23,629 nucleotides of DNA from UBA9732 sp031935845. GTDB lineage: Bacteria > Spirochaetota > Spirochaetia > Sphaerochaetales > Sphaerochaetaceae. This document shows positions 14,958 to 23,542 of this stretch, in pieces. The DNA lies in contig JAJBWA010000180.1 in assembly GCA_031935845.1 (NCBI GenBank), positions 1-23,629 of the forward strand, read 5' to 3'. The notes beneath the pieces are model-generated. The model was not told where the DNA came from. It searched no databases and saw only the letters and a program-made list of their open reading frames with translations. The position numbers were made by a program, and so were the translations under genes. Position 1 is the first letter of the stretch. Each line of letters starts with the position of its first letter.

Positions 14958-14968
14958 CGGAGAAGAGC

Positions 14969-15604
14969 ATGAAAGCAGTACTCTTTGACCTTGACGGAAC
15001 ACTGACGGACACGATTGAGGACATCGCGGACGCAATGAACCTTGCCCTCAGGAAATACGGACTGCCTCAGCATCCGGAGGATGCATACAAGTACATGGTC
15101 GGAAACGGGGCGCGCAAGCTTGCCGAACGTGCCGTGGGAGACAGACAGGACCTTGCACAAAATGTCCTTGATGCATACCAGAAACAGTATGAGACCCATA
15201 ATGCCGTCAAGACCCATGCATATCCCGGGATCACGGAGCTCCTGAAGGCTCTGACGGACAGAGGGATAAAGATCTGCGTGCTGTCCAACAAACCTGATGC
15301 GGACACACAGAACGTAGTGCACCACTATTTCCCTGCCATAAGGTTCGATGCCGTCCGGGGCCAGGTTGATTCAGTGCCCGTGAAGCCGGATCCGGCGGGG
15401 GCAGTCATGCTGGCCGACAGGTTGGGCATAGACCCGTCCGATTTCGCCTATCTCGGGGACACATATGTGGACATGACATGTGCCCGCAATGCAGGAATGC
15501 ATCCTTATGGAGTGTTGTGGGGATTCAGGACAGCGCAGGAACTGACGGAATCAGGCGCTGAGGTCCTGCTGGAGAAACCCCAGGATCTTCTGAAGTACCT
15601 ATGA
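14969..15604 (+). CDS. HAD-family phosphatase, phosphoglycolate phosphatase-like
   Basis: The product has 211 aa. ATG 14969 has a GGAG site at normal distance; a GTG at 14954 overlapping the copA stop is the alternative. The HAD motifs are all present: DLDGT (nucleophile D7, D9), LSNKPD in motif II, VKPDPAG in motif III and GDTYVDM in motif IV. A helical cap (about 15-85) makes it subfamily I, like Gph and PpaX. The substrate is probably a small phosphorylated metabolite such as 2-phosphoglycolate or pyrophosphate and cannot be told from sequence. It follows copA by about 11 bp and is probably co-transcribed, then converges on the amino-acid permease gene with 9 bp between. Confidence 0.9.
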   Translation: MKAVLFDLDGTLTDTIEDIADAMNLALRKYGLPQHPEDAYKYMVGNGARKLAERAVGDRQDLAQNVLDAYQKQYETHNAVKTHAYPGITELLKALTDRGIKICVLSNKPDADTQNVVHHYFPAIRFDAVRGQVDSVPVKPDPAGAVMLADRLGIDPSDFAYLGDTYVDMTCARNAGMHPYGVLWGFRTAQELTESGAEVLLEKPQDLLKYL

Positions 15605-15613
15605 TCCGGGAAA

Positions 15614-16246
15614 TCAGTATCTTGCCATCCGCTTCTCCAGGATATCGAATGACTTGGAGACAATGGCATTCATGATGAAATAGAAGATTCCCGCAATGAA
15701 TATGGGCGTGACGGAGAACAGCCTTGAACTGGCGTTCTGTGCAGCCCTGAACAGCTCCGCCACACCTATGGTCTGTGCAAGGGCGGTGTCCTTGACCAGT
15801 GTGACAACCTCGTTTCCGACTGACGGAAGGACTATCCTGATGACCTGCGGGAGCTTGACGCAGAAGAATTCGTCGAACTTGTTCAGGCCCAGGACATAGC
15901 AGGCCTCATGCTGGCCCCTGTCTATGCTCTGCAGCCCTCCCCTGTAGATTTCGGCGAAGTATGAGCTGTAGTTCAGGACAAAGGCCACTATGCAGGCCGT
16001 GAATCTTGGAAACGATACCCCGAACAGATAAAACGGTGCGAAATAGACGAACAGTAGCTGCAGGATGAGCGGCGTTCCGCGCATTATCATGATGAACAGG
16101 TTCACAGGAACGCTGATCAGCTTGTGTCTGCTCATTCTCCCTGCCGCCACAACGAATCCGAGCGGCAGAGAGAACACCAGAGTCAGGACGAATACCTTGA
16201 ACGTCTGGCCGAGAGACTGAAACAGCTGCAGGACTATCTGTCCCAT
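15614..16246 (-). CDS. Polar amino-acid ABC transporter permease (HisM/GlnP type)
   Basis: The product has 210 aa with about five TM helices. It begins with the family pattern LFQSLGQTFKVFVLT, carries MRGTPLILQLLF, and has the EAA loop (HEACYVLGLNKFDEFFCVKLPQ) that docks to the ATPase, ending FDILEKRM. It works as the inner-membrane channel of a polar amino-acid importer with the binding protein at 16250-17056, whose stop codon lies 3 bp before this start. No ATPase gene of the GlnQ/HisP type is next to it; the next gene is convergent. The ATPase must come from elsewhere or be shared. Confidence 0.95.
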   Translation of the reverse strand: MGQIVLQLFQSLGQTFKVFVLTLVFSLPLGFVVAAGRMSRHKLISVPVNLFIMIMRGTPLILQLLFVYFAPFYLFGVSFPRFTACIVAFVLNYSSYFAEIYRGGLQSIDRGQHEACYVLGLNKFDEFFCVKLPQVIRIVLPSVGNEVVTLVKDTALAQTIGVAELFRAAQNASSRLFSVTPIFIAGIFYFIMNAIVSKSFDILEKRMARY

Positions 16247-16249
16247 TGA

Positions 16250-17056
16250 TTACTTTCCGATGACCGTGATGTCTGCGCCGAACCACTTCTCGGCGATGTT
16301 GGCCATGGTTCCGTCGGCCACCATTGCCTTCATGGCGTTGGTCACTGCGTTGGCAAGGGCTTCCTCACCGAGTCTGAATCCCACGGCATACTCTTCCTGG
16401 GCAAGACCCTGACTCAGGATGCGCATCGGCTTTGCGGACTGCTTGATTGCGTAGTTTGCAACCAGAAGGTCCATGACGACACCGTCGCATCCGCCGGCCT
16501 CAAGGTCCATGAGGGCCGTCAGGTTGTCCTTGAACTCAACCACTCCCTTGATCGAGGACTTGAAGGCAGGAGAGTCGTCAAGAGCCTCTGCTGCCGATGA
16601 ACCGGCCTGAAGACCGATTGTCTTTCCCTTGAGGTCGTCGAGCGTCTGGTAGGGAGAATCGTTCAGGACTATGACTACCTGTGCGTTGTTCACGTATGAC
16701 TCGCTGAAAGTGAGGATCTTCTTCCTCTCCTCGGTGACCGTGAATCCGTTCCAGATGCAGTCGATCTGCTTTGTGGCCAGCTCCTGCTCCTTTGCGTTCC
16801 AGTCGATGGGCTGGAGGACAAGGAGGACTCCGAGACGGCTGCAGACTTCCCTGGCGACATCGATGTCGAAACCGACGATCTCGTTGTTCTCGTCGCGGTA
16901 TCCCATGGGCGGGAATGAATCGTCAAGGCCCAGGATCAGGTTTCCCTTGCCCTTGATGTATTCGAGACTCTCGTCGGGGCCTAATTCCTTGGCTCCAGTT
17001 GCAAACACGGTACTCATGCACAGAAGTGCAATCAAGATTACGATAGTTTTCTTCAT
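16250..17056 (-). CDS. Polar amino-acid ABC transporter substrate-binding protein
   Basis: The product has 268 aa. The start at 17056 has a GGAG site 7 bp upstream; an upstream extension of 32 codons lacks one. A signal peptide ends near FATGAKE. The mature part has the type-2 binding-protein (SBP_bac_3) pattern: GNLILGLDDSFPPMGYRD, GFDIDVAREVCSRLG, DCIWNGFTVTEERKK, GKTIGLQAGSSAAEAL and EEYAVGFRLG. The Asp and Arg positions expected to bind the amino-acid backbone are present (D in FDIDVA, R in TEERKK). It acts in the periplasm for the permease encoded just downstream. The exact amino acid cannot be told. Confidence 0.95.
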   Translation of the reverse strand: MKKTIVILIALLCMSTVFATGAKELGPDESLEYIKGKGNLILGLDDSFPPMGYRDENNEIVGFDIDVAREVCSRLGVLLVLQPIDWNAKEQELATKQIDCIWNGFTVTEERKKILTFSESYVNNAQVVIVLNDSPYQTLDDLKGKTIGLQAGSSAAEALDDSPAFKSSIKGVVEFKDNLTALMDLEAGGCDGVVMDLLVANYAIKQSAKPMRILSQGLAQEEYAVGFRLGEEALANAVTNAMKAMVADGTMANIAEKWFGADITVIGK

Positions 17057-17204
17057 ATCAAACTCCAATACTCCAATTCTGCCACCACATGGCATCGAGT
17101 GTAAATAGAAAAGCGCAAGAAAATGCATGAAAACATGTATTCTATGCAACAATATAGAGAATTGCGGAGACTTTTCAGGTTTCCATGCAAAAAGTTGCAG
17201 TTTC

Positions 17205-17990
17205 TCAGACCAGCATCATCCTGTCGTTGTCAAGATCCCTTCCCGATGCAGCCCTGAACTGGCTCAGCAGGTCGGACACCTTCAGTCCCCTGCGTTCGTC
17301 ACCGGAGACGTCGTAGATTATGCTTCCCCGGTGCATCATTATGGTCCTGTTGCCCAGATCCAGGGCACTCTGCATGTTGTGGGTGACCATGAGACATGTG
17401 AGGTTGTTCTCCTCCACTATCTTCCGGGTCAGTTCAAGGACCTTTTCCGATGTGGCTGGATCCAGGGCCGCGGTATGCTCGTCAAGAAGAAGCAGCTTGG
17501 GCGGATTGAATGTTGACATCAGAAGCGTCAGGGCCTGTCTCTGGCCGCCTGACAGCAGTCCCACGGGCTGACGCATACGGTCCTCCAGGCCCATTCCCAG
17601 AAGCGACAGCCTGTCGCGGAATGCCTGCTTGTCCGCCTTGGATATCTTGCTGAGCCATCCGCCGTGGCCTGCAGCCAGGGCCAGGTTCTCCTCTATGCTC
17701 ATTCCCGGTGCGGAACCCCTCATGGGATCCTGGAACAGACGCCCTATCGTCTTGGCACGCTTGTGGTCCGGCTTGAAGGTGATGTCCTCGCCGTCCAGGA
17801 TTATCCTGCCGCTGTCAGTCAGAAACGATCCGCAGATTGCGTTGAACAACGTGGATTTTCCTGCTCCGTTGGCTCCGATTATGGAGATGAAGTCACCGTC
17901 CTTCACATTCAGGCTGACATGGCTGAGGGCAACTTTCTCGAATATCGTCTTCGGATTGAAGGTCTTGCATACATCAATGAGTTCAAGCAT
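17205..17990 (-). CDS. ABC transporter ATP-binding protein, TrpZ-like
   Basis: The product has 261 aa. ATG 17990 has the GAGGGAGAGGA site and overlaps the end of the permease gene by 8 bp; a GTG seven codons earlier is less likely. Walker A is GANGAGKST, Q-loop LFQDP, signature LLSGGQRQA, Walker B LLLLDEHTAALDP and H-loop VTHNM. His replaces the usual Pro after DE. It is the cytoplasmic energy subunit of the importer formed with the two upstream genes. It could in principle also serve the orphan permease downstream, but its family goes with BPD_transp_2 permeases. Confidence 0.9.
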   Translation of the reverse strand: MLELIDVCKTFNPKTIFEKVALSHVSLNVKDGDFISIIGANGAGKSTLFNAICGSFLTDSGRIILDGEDITFKPDHKRAKTIGRLFQDPMRGSAPGMSIEENLALAAGHGGWLSKISKADKQAFRDRLSLLGMGLEDRMRQPVGLLSGGQRQALTLLMSTFNPPKLLLLDEHTAALDPATSEKVLELTRKIVEENNLTCLMVTHNMQSALDLGNRTIMMHRGSIIYDVSGDERRGLKVSDLLSQFRAASGRDLDNDRMMLV

Positions 17991-18912
17991 TCCTCTCCCT
18001 CCTTGATGCATCGTGTATCCTCCTGAATTCCGGGAATCTCTTCCTGAAATAAGGACCGGCGATTGCGATTATGACGATTACCGAAGACACCAGCTTGAGC
18101 ATGTAGGCCGGCAGGTTGAACCTCAGGGCTATCGTGTACACAAGACGGAACACGAAGGCACCCAGGACGGCACCTACTGCCCTGATTCCTATTCCGCCCT
18201 TTCCCATGAATGCCCGTCCTATCAGCAGCGATGCCAGCGCAATGGTGACCATTCCCGAACCGATTGTGACGTTGACCGACTTCTGGCTCTGGGCAAGCAG
18301 GCATCCTGACAAGGCCGTGAGCGAGTTGGACAGACAGAGCCCCACAATCGTGGTGAAAGCCGGATTGATGGAAGACGACTTGACCATGTCCGGGTTGTTT
18401 CCGGTTGCGCGGATTGCCAGACCGAGCCTGGTCCTGAGGAACCATGTCATGAAAAGCAGCGCCAGCGCGACAAAGAGCATGACGACAACCAGACGGTACT
18501 GTGAACTCATGAACGTTCCGGACAGCAGTGTCTTGGCCTTTGTGAACACGGTTTCGGTCTTGTTCATGTTCAGAAGCGAGGCACCTCCCATGATTGCGAT
18601 GTTGACCGAATAGAGACCGGTGTTGACGATGATTCCGGAAAGCAGGCTGTCTATGCCCATTTTGGTCTGAAGAAGAGCGGTGATGCATCCGGAGAGCATT
18701 CCCACTCCCATCGCTGCAAGGATGGAAAGATAAGGATGACCGGATATCGCGACTACGGCACCGACGGCCGCCCCCAGTGTGAAGCAGCCGTCAGTCGAAA
18801 GATCGCATACGTTGAGCATCGAATAGCTCAGGAACAATGCAAGTACTGTAAGGGAGCTTATCAGCCCCAGCTCAAGCGCCGTGGCGCCGAGCCCCAATAT
18901 TGTGGTCAGCAT
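17983..18912 (-). CDS. ABC transporter permease, TrpY-like (BPD_transp_2)
   Basis: The product has 309 aa with eight or so TM helices, opening with a hydrophobic MLTTILGLGATALELGLISS segment. Family features include LSTDGCFTLGAAVGA near the N-terminus, RTRLGLAIRATGNNPDMV in the cytoplasmic loop and GKGGIGIRAVGAVLGAFVFR towards the C-terminus, as in the permeases that pair with PF04392 binding proteins. It begins 14 bp after the binding protein stop and overlaps the ATPase gene. AGGG lies 7 bp before the ATG. Confidence 0.9.
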   Translation of the reverse strand: MLTTILGLGATALELGLISSLTVLALFLSYSMLNVCDLSTDGCFTLGAAVGAVVAISGHPYLSILAAMGVGMLSGCITALLQTKMGIDSLLSGIIVNTGLYSVNIAIMGGASLLNMNKTETVFTKAKTLLSGTFMSSQYRLVVVMLFVALALLFMTWFLRTRLGLAIRATGNNPDMVKSSSINPAFTTIVGLCLSNSLTALSGCLLAQSQKSVNVTIGSGMVTIALASLLIGRAFMGKGGIGIRAVGAVLGAFVFRLVYTIALRFNLPAYMLKLVSSVIVIIAIAGPYFRKRFPEFRRIHDASRRERNA

Positions 18913-18926
18913 TTCATACCCTGTGA

Positions 18927-19955
18927 TCAGAAGCTTTCTGCGGTCGTGATGGGAACGACCTTGGTGCAGTACGGACCGAACTTGGCCGCAAGCGCCTCGT
19001 AATCATAGCCCATTATCGCGGCTGTCTCAACATTGACCGTTGCGGTTCCGTTGTCGAAAGTCCTGACGGACATCTCTGCCGGCTTTGCTCCGTCAAGGAG
19101 GATCTCCGCAACCATGTCTCCTGTGACCTTTCCGAGGTTGGCATAGTCAACGCCATATCCGAGGAATGCACCGTTGAGTGCAAACGAATCGGCTCCTGCG
19201 TAATGCGGGATTCCTGCTGCGGCAAGCATCTCGTAGATGGAGAGCTCGGCCGTCATTATGGTGTTGTCGGAAGGCGTGAATGCGGCATCCACCTTGTCGG
19301 CAATGAGGGCCTTTGCGGCAAGGATGACCTCGTCAACCGTGGTTCCCATCCTCTCCACTACATCGACGCCCTTTGCCTTGAGATATGCCTTTGCGGTGGC
19401 GATTGCCGTTGTGGATGAATCCTGTCCTGCATCATAGAGAAGGCCTATCTTCTTTGCATCAGGATTGAGGGCAAAGATCAGGTTCATGACTGCATTGGTG
19501 TCAAGAAAGTCGGATGTACCCGTGATATTTGCACCGGGAGCCTCAAGCGAGGCCACTATTCCTGTTGCCAGCGGATCGGATACGGCAGCGAACACTACAG
19601 GGATTCCGTTGTCCTCGGTGGCTGCCTGCATCTGCATGGCAACGGGAGTTGCCACACCTACCATGACATCTACCTTGTCGGCAATGAAGTTGGCGATGAT
19701 CTGGCTCATGACGTTGGCATCTGCGTTGCAGTTGTCATACTTGATCTTGATCTCCACCCCACGCTTCTGGGCAATCGCTTCAAGCTCGCTGCGTATGTTG
19801 TCGCAGATCTGATTGAGCGACGCATCATCTACGAAATTACAGATTCCTACAGTATAGGACTTCTTTCCCGAGGATGCCTCCTCTTTGCTTCCTCCGCAGA
19901 ATGCTGCGGACACTGCAAAAACCAAAACCAAAAGAATGACGACTGTTTTCTTCAT
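18927..19955 (-). CDS. TrpX-type ABC transporter substrate-binding lipoprotein (PF04392)
   Basis: The product has 342 aa. ATG 19955 has a GAGG site 8 bp upstream. The signal peptide ends in SAAFCGGSKEE, a lipobox with Cys for lipid attachment. The mature protein has the type-1 binding fold with the family pattern: VGICNFVDDASLNQI, IIANFIADKVDVMVGVATP, VFAAVSDPLATGIV, ANITGTSDFLD and PDAKKIGLLYDAGQDSS. Relatives bind tryptophan, tyrosine or other aromatic compounds; specificity here is inferred from family only. It leads a three-gene importer operon and is preceded by two palindromic sites. Confidence 0.9.
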   Translation of the reverse strand: MKKTVVILLVLVFAVSAAFCGGSKEEASSGKKSYTVGICNFVDDASLNQICDNIRSELEAIAQKRGVEIKIKYDNCNADANVMSQIIANFIADKVDVMVGVATPVAMQMQAATEDNGIPVVFAAVSDPLATGIVASLEAPGANITGTSDFLDTNAVMNLIFALNPDAKKIGLLYDAGQDSSTTAIATAKAYLKAKGVDVVERMGTTVDEVILAAKALIADKVDAAFTPSDNTIMTAELSIYEMLAAAGIPHYAGADSFALNGAFLGYGVDYANLGKVTGDMVAEILLDGAKPAEMSVRTFDNGTATVNVETAAIMGYDYEALAAKFGPYCTKVVPITTAESF

Positions 19956-19978
19956 TTCCGTTACCTCACTTGACCCCA

Positions 19979-20007
19979 ATGTTTCTATAAACAGAAACAA
20001 AAGTCAA
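19979..20007 (-). promoter_or_regulatory. Candidate promoter of the TrpX-type importer operon
   Basis: TTGACT (minus strand, 20002-20007) with a 17-bp spacer points to AAACAT (19979-19984), a poor -10. The -35 lies between two palindromes and the nearer palindrome covers the spacer and -10, as expected for a repressed promoter. Confidence 0.35.
19980..19999. promoter_or_regulatory. Palindromic operator-like site 1
   Basis: The minus strand reads GTTTCTGTTTATAGAAAC flanked by T and A, with perfect six-base arms GTTTCT/AGAAAC. It lies 25 bp before the ATG of the binding-protein gene. A near copy lies 44 bp away, centre to centre. Confidence 0.6.
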
Positions 20008-20024
20008 TAGGTTTTCGGAAAAAA

Positions 20025-20042
20025 GTTTCTATGTACAGAAAC
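20025..20042. promoter_or_regulatory. Palindromic operator-like site 2
   Basis: The minus strand reads GTTTCTGTACATAGAAAC, differing from site 1 at two central bases. The 44-bp centre spacing, about four helical turns, would put two bound proteins on nearly the same DNA face. Confidence 0.6.
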
Positions 20043-20051
20043 ATTGTCTGC

Positions 20052-20069
20052 AAAAGGGCCGATTTGCCC
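20052..20069 (-). terminator. Possible terminator after the Cache-PP2C regulator gene
   Basis: On the minus strand GGGC-AAATCG-GCCC is followed by TTTT, starting 12 bp after the stop codon. The stem is only four pairs, so it would be weak. Confidence 0.35.
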
Positions 20070-20080
20070 GGAATCTGGAG

Positions 20081-22690
20081 TCAGATTTTCTTCACGATTG
20101 TGAGGATGTTCTTTCCGTCCTTGTATTCATAGGTCACCTTGTCCATGGACTTCTTGACCATGAAGATGCCCAGACCGCCTATCTGGCGTTCCTCGACAGG
20201 CAGGGAGATGTCGGGATCTTCCTTTGCAAGAGGATCGAACTTCTTTCCGCTGTCCTCGAACACAAGCGTTAGTTCACGGCTCTCCTCGTTGAACGATGCG
20301 GTGATGGTGGCCTTGCCTATGCCCGGACGGTACGCGTAATGAGCGATGTTGACGTATATCTCCTCCACTGCCACATCAAGCTGGATCATGACCTGAGGAG
20401 GACAGTCGTTCTCCTCCAGGATGGCATCGACGAATCCCAGGACCTCATCAAGGTTCTCGATCACGGCATCGGTCTCGAGTCTTCTGAATCCTTCCGGATC
20501 CTTTCCGTTGTATCTGAAGCACAGCATGGTCATGTCATCGAACTGTTCGGCATCCTTGACGAATGCCTCTACGCCCTTCTCCACGTTTTTGAGCACTTCT
20601 TCAGGTTCCGCATCCGGATTCACGTTGAGGGCTTCAAGCATCCTGTCGGTACCCATGAGCTCGTTGTTGGAATCCGTGGCCTCAGGTACTCCGTCGGTGT
20701 AGACGAACAGCACGTCGCCGGGATTCATCTGGAACTCGTCCTCGAAGAACTCGACGTCTTCCATCATTGCAAGAGGCGGCGAATGCCTGTAGGAATCAAG
20801 TCTGTATACATCTCCGCTGCGCCTGATGGCAGGATGCTCGTGTCCTGCGTTTGCAGAGACGGCCTTGCCCGTCTTCACGTTTATCAGCGCCAGCCAAGCG
20901 GTGACGAAGAGTCCCGAATCGTTTCCGCTGCAGAGCTGGTTGTTGACGTCGGCCATGATCCGGGAAGGACTTCCTCCCGCCATGGCCCTTGTCTTGATGA
21001 GGGTCTTGGCAATCACCATGAACAGCGCAGCCGGTACACCCTTTCCAGAGACATCGGCAATCACCAGGGCAAGCGTATCTTCACTCACGAAGAAGAAATC
21101 GAAGAAATCGCCTCCGACCTCCTTTGCGGGAGTCATGGATCCGTAGAGATCGAATTCCTTGCGGTCGGGATAAGGCGGGAACACCCTGGGCAGCATGTCG
21201 GCCTGGATGTGGGCGGCGACATCGAGCTCTGCCCTGATCCTCTCCTTCTCCGTAGTGATCTCCGTTATCGTGGAAATGTAGTTCTTGGTCCTCACTGAAA
21301 GGGCCACGAACGCATTTGCAAGAACCTCTATCTCATCCTTGGTATGGAACTCGGGCGACATCTCGAAATCGAAATGGTCGCCGTCGATATCAGAAATCCT
21401 GCTGGTCATGAGTTCTATCGGACGCGTGATGCGCTTTGCCACGAACAATGTCACTACGGATCCGACTCCGAAGCCCAGGACAAGCGTGATGACTACGATT
21501 ATCTGGGTTCTGGTTATGTCGTCTTCCAGGACGGAATAGGAAATGTCCGTAAGTTCCTCGGTCATGGTGACGAGATCACTGACCGGCTCCTGCATGACGG
21601 ACACTTCTATGGCCGACACAAGCGTCCAGCCCATGCTCGGAACCGGAGAAGACGCCATGCAGTACGAGTCTTCACCGACATTGACGGTGTTTACGACGAA
21701 CATTCCGGTCATCGCCCGGGACATGAACTGTGAAAGGTCGTTGTATCCGCTGCTCCTGAGGTCAACTGCATCCGCCGTGTATTTCTGGGCCAGGATTCCG
21801 TCCCCTTCCGGGGAGAAGATGATGTGTCCGTCCTCATTGACGATGAACTCCATGCGTCTGTCATACGCATCTATGCTCATTCCCTCGGCGAGAGAATCAA
21901 GGAAGATGTCCATTCCCACTACACCCATGAACGTGCCGTCCGTGTCATATGCGGGGCTGTAGCACACGAGGCCGAGCTTTCCGGTGAACGTGTCGACCTC
22001 TATCTCCGTGAATCCTGATTTCTTTTCCTCTACTGCCTTGAGGAACCACGGTCTGGTCGTCGGGTCCACCCGCATGGCTTCTCCGTTCTCATCCAGTTTT
22101 CCCGCCGGATGTTTGTCAAGGATCAGCGTTATTCCGTCAGGAGTGGAAGCAAACACGGAGTCAACCATGGTGTTGTTCATTATCGAGTACGAGAAGCTCT
22201 CCGCAAGGTTGGTAATGAGCGTCAGTACCCTGGAGATTACTGAAGGATCTTCCCTGTTCACGCTGGGAGAAGTCAGCACCTGCAGCGAGAACTCCCCCTC
22301 CAGTGCGGGATTGGGGCCGAAATCATCCAGATTGGCAGAAGAGTAATCGGTGATTTCCAGTGTGCTGTAGATGTAGGACAGGCCGTACAGGGATGAAATG
22401 GTGTTGATCTCGTTTTTCAGCCGCTTGAAGATGGAATCGGCTACAAAGGCCTCCATCTTGCACGCCCTTGAAAGGTCATCCTGTATGAGGTTCTCTATGG
22501 AGTTGGAGGCTATCCATGAAACGGCCGTCTTCTGCTGCGTTCCGGTCTTCCCGATGTTCTTGGTGAAGCTACGGACCTGGATCACGTTTATGATCACGAA
22601 CGCAGCGAAGATGCAGACCAACGTCACGATGAAGACATTGAATATCCTTCTTCCTATTCCACCGAACCGGCGCTTGCCTGTTTTCTTCAT
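20081..22690 (-). CDS. Cache-HAMP-PP2C-HATPase regulator (RsbU-RsbW-like fusion)
   Basis: The product has 869 aa from ATG 22690 (AGAGG site 7 bp upstream). A TM helix (16-37), a large extracellular dCache-like sensor (about 45-375, with DPTTRPWFLKAV and GVVGMDIFLD), a second TM helix (397-416), a HAMP segment (about 418-470), a SpoIIE/RsbU PP2C domain (about 490-735, AKEVGGDFFDFF, VIADVSGKGVPAALF) and a C-terminal HATPase_c of anti-sigma-kinase type (about 740-869: LDVAVEEIYVNIAHYAY, FEDSGKKFDPL, GGLGIFMVKK). In partner switching the phosphatase and kinase act on a STAS-domain protein with opposite effects; here both sit in one sensor. The ligand is probably a small molecule outside the cell. 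No STAS partner is nearby. Confidence 0.95.
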   Translation of the reverse strand: MKKTGKRRFGGIGRRIFNVFIVTLVCIFAAFVIINVIQVRSFTKNIGKTGTQQKTAVSWIASNSIENLIQDDLSRACKMEAFVADSIFKRLKNEINTISSLYGLSYIYSTLEITDYSSANLDDFGPNPALEGEFSLQVLTSPSVNREDPSVISRVLTLITNLAESFSYSIMNNTMVDSVFASTPDGITLILDKHPAGKLDENGEAMRVDPTTRPWFLKAVEEKKSGFTEIEVDTFTGKLGLVCYSPAYDTDGTFMGVVGMDIFLDSLAEGMSIDAYDRRMEFIVNEDGHIIFSPEGDGILAQKYTADAVDLRSSGYNDLSQFMSRAMTGMFVVNTVNVGEDSYCMASSPVPSMGWTLVSAIEVSVMQEPVSDLVTMTEELTDISYSVLEDDITRTQIIVVITLVLGFGVGSVVTLFVAKRITRPIELMTSRISDIDGDHFDFEMSPEFHTKDEIEVLANAFVALSVRTKNYISTITEITTEKERIRAELDVAAHIQADMLPRVFPPYPDRKEFDLYGSMTPAKEVGGDFFDFFFVSEDTLALVIADVSGKGVPAALFMVIAKTLIKTRAMAGGSPSRIMADVNNQLCSGNDSGLFVTAWLALINVKTGKAVSANAGHEHPAIRRSGDVYRLDSYRHSPPLAMMEDVEFFEDEFQMNPGDVLFVYTDGVPEATDSNNELMGTDRMLEALNVNPDAEPEEVLKNVEKGVEAFVKDAEQFDDMTMLCFRYNGKDPEGFRRLETDAVIENLDEVLGFVDAILEENDCPPQVMIQLDVAVEEIYVNIAHYAYRPGIGKATITASFNEESRELTLVFEDSGKKFDPLAKEDPDISLPVEERQIGGLGIFMVKKSMDKVTYEYKDGKNILTIVKKI

Positions 22691-22714
22691 ATACGAGCCT
22701 CTCACCTCTCAGTG

Positions 22715-22743
22715 ATTCTACCATACCAAGCGCCATAGAGCAA
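22715..22743 (-). promoter_or_regulatory. Promoter of the Cache-PP2C regulator gene
   Basis: TTGCTC (22738-22743) and TAGAAT (22715-22720) on the minus strand are 17 bp apart, about 25 bp before the start codon. Confidence 0.5.
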
Positions 22744-22772
22744 AGACAATATATGGATGTATGATACGGATA

Positions 22773-23510
22773 TCAGCTGTGGACCGAATCAGGGCATTCC
22801 CTGCCGAGCCTTCCGAGCGCCACGAATCCGTAGAGCAGCGGAGTGACTGCTATCAGTGCAGGCAACAGGTAGATCGGATAGACGGGAATCAGCTTGTACA
22901 GCATCTCGATGATGGTGTTGCCCGGCATTCCGAAGGTATACAGGTAGTTGACGGGGATTCCCGTTGTCTTGCGCAGGATCAGGTTCACGAAGAACATGCC
23001 GAAATACAGGATCAGCAGGATGATGATGCTCTTGTACACTTCCTTGTATCTGGGTCTGTAGAAGCCGGAAGATACAAGCAGGATGCTCTGGACAAACAGC
23101 AGATGATGCGTGATCCAGTATCCGATTCTGTTGTAGTTCAGCATGGTGATGCCGAGGAACTCCGGATCAGGTGACATCAGCGAAAGGAACGCGCCGATGA
23201 TTCCGAAGCAGAAGCAGAAGTTCAGAAGTCCCGTCTTCCTTATGTTGAGGGCAATCACCAGAAGGATCATGTTCAGGTTGCACAGCTGTAGCGGGAGCTC
23301 GAGAGCAAGCACGAAATCGAACCTGGGATCCCTTGAAAGAAGGAACTTGTAGACAACCCAGATGACACAGTTGGCCACACCGATGATGGTCATTATCCTG
23401 CCCTTCTGATCCACGGTCTTCTTCCTGAGCCAGATCGAGAGCACGACTATCAGGACTACATCTATGCCGAACATCAGGAACCAGGCCGGCGAGAACACAT
23501 TGATAAGCAT
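22773..23510 (-). CDS. TIGR02206 (TP0381/YwaF-type) integral membrane protein
   Basis: The product has 245 aa with about seven TM helices and little outside the membrane. The family hallmark ELPLQLCNLNMILL is in the third helix region. Later features are THHLLFVQSILL, NYLYTFGMPGN and the C-terminal Pro-rich helix pair. The family is known from Treponema pallidum TP0381 and Bacillus YwaF and has no established function. ATG 23510 has an ideal GGAGGT site 5 bp upstream, a strong promoter and a stem-loop at the likely 5' end of the mRNA. It is a single gene between the regulator gene downstream and a gene cut by the right edge. Confidence 0.85.
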   Translation of the reverse strand: MLINVFSPAWFLMFGIDVVLIVVLSIWLRKKTVDQKGRIMTIIGVANCVIWVVYKFLLSRDPRFDFVLALELPLQLCNLNMILLVIALNIRKTGLLNFCFCFGIIGAFLSLMSPDPEFLGITMLNYNRIGYWITHHLLFVQSILLVSSGFYRPRYKEVYKSIIILLILYFGMFFVNLILRKTTGIPVNYLYTFGMPGNTIIEMLYKLIPVYPIYLLPALIAVTPLLYGFVALGRLGRECPDSVHS

Positions 23511-23520
23511 CAGCTACCTC

Positions 23521-23536
23521 CGGAGCTTGCGCTCCG
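23521..23536 (-). promoter_or_regulatory. 5' stem-loop in the TIGR02206 mRNA
   Basis: CGGAGC-GCAA-GCTCCG on the minus strand forms a six-pair stem with a GCAA (GNRA) tetraloop. It lies near the predicted mRNA start and shares one base with the GGAGGT ribosome site. It could protect the 5' end or affect ribosome access. Confidence 0.5.
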
Positions 23537-23542
23537 TATTAC

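Noticed and set aside
14954..14968. GTG 14954 as the start of the HAD gene, overlapping the copA stop
   Set aside because: ATG 14969 has a GGAG site at proper distance and begins right at the first HAD strand.
20339..21298. A 319-codon plus-strand frame opposite the Cache-PP2C gene
   Set aside because: Antisense shadow rich in His, Val and Asp, as expected from the codons of the real gene.
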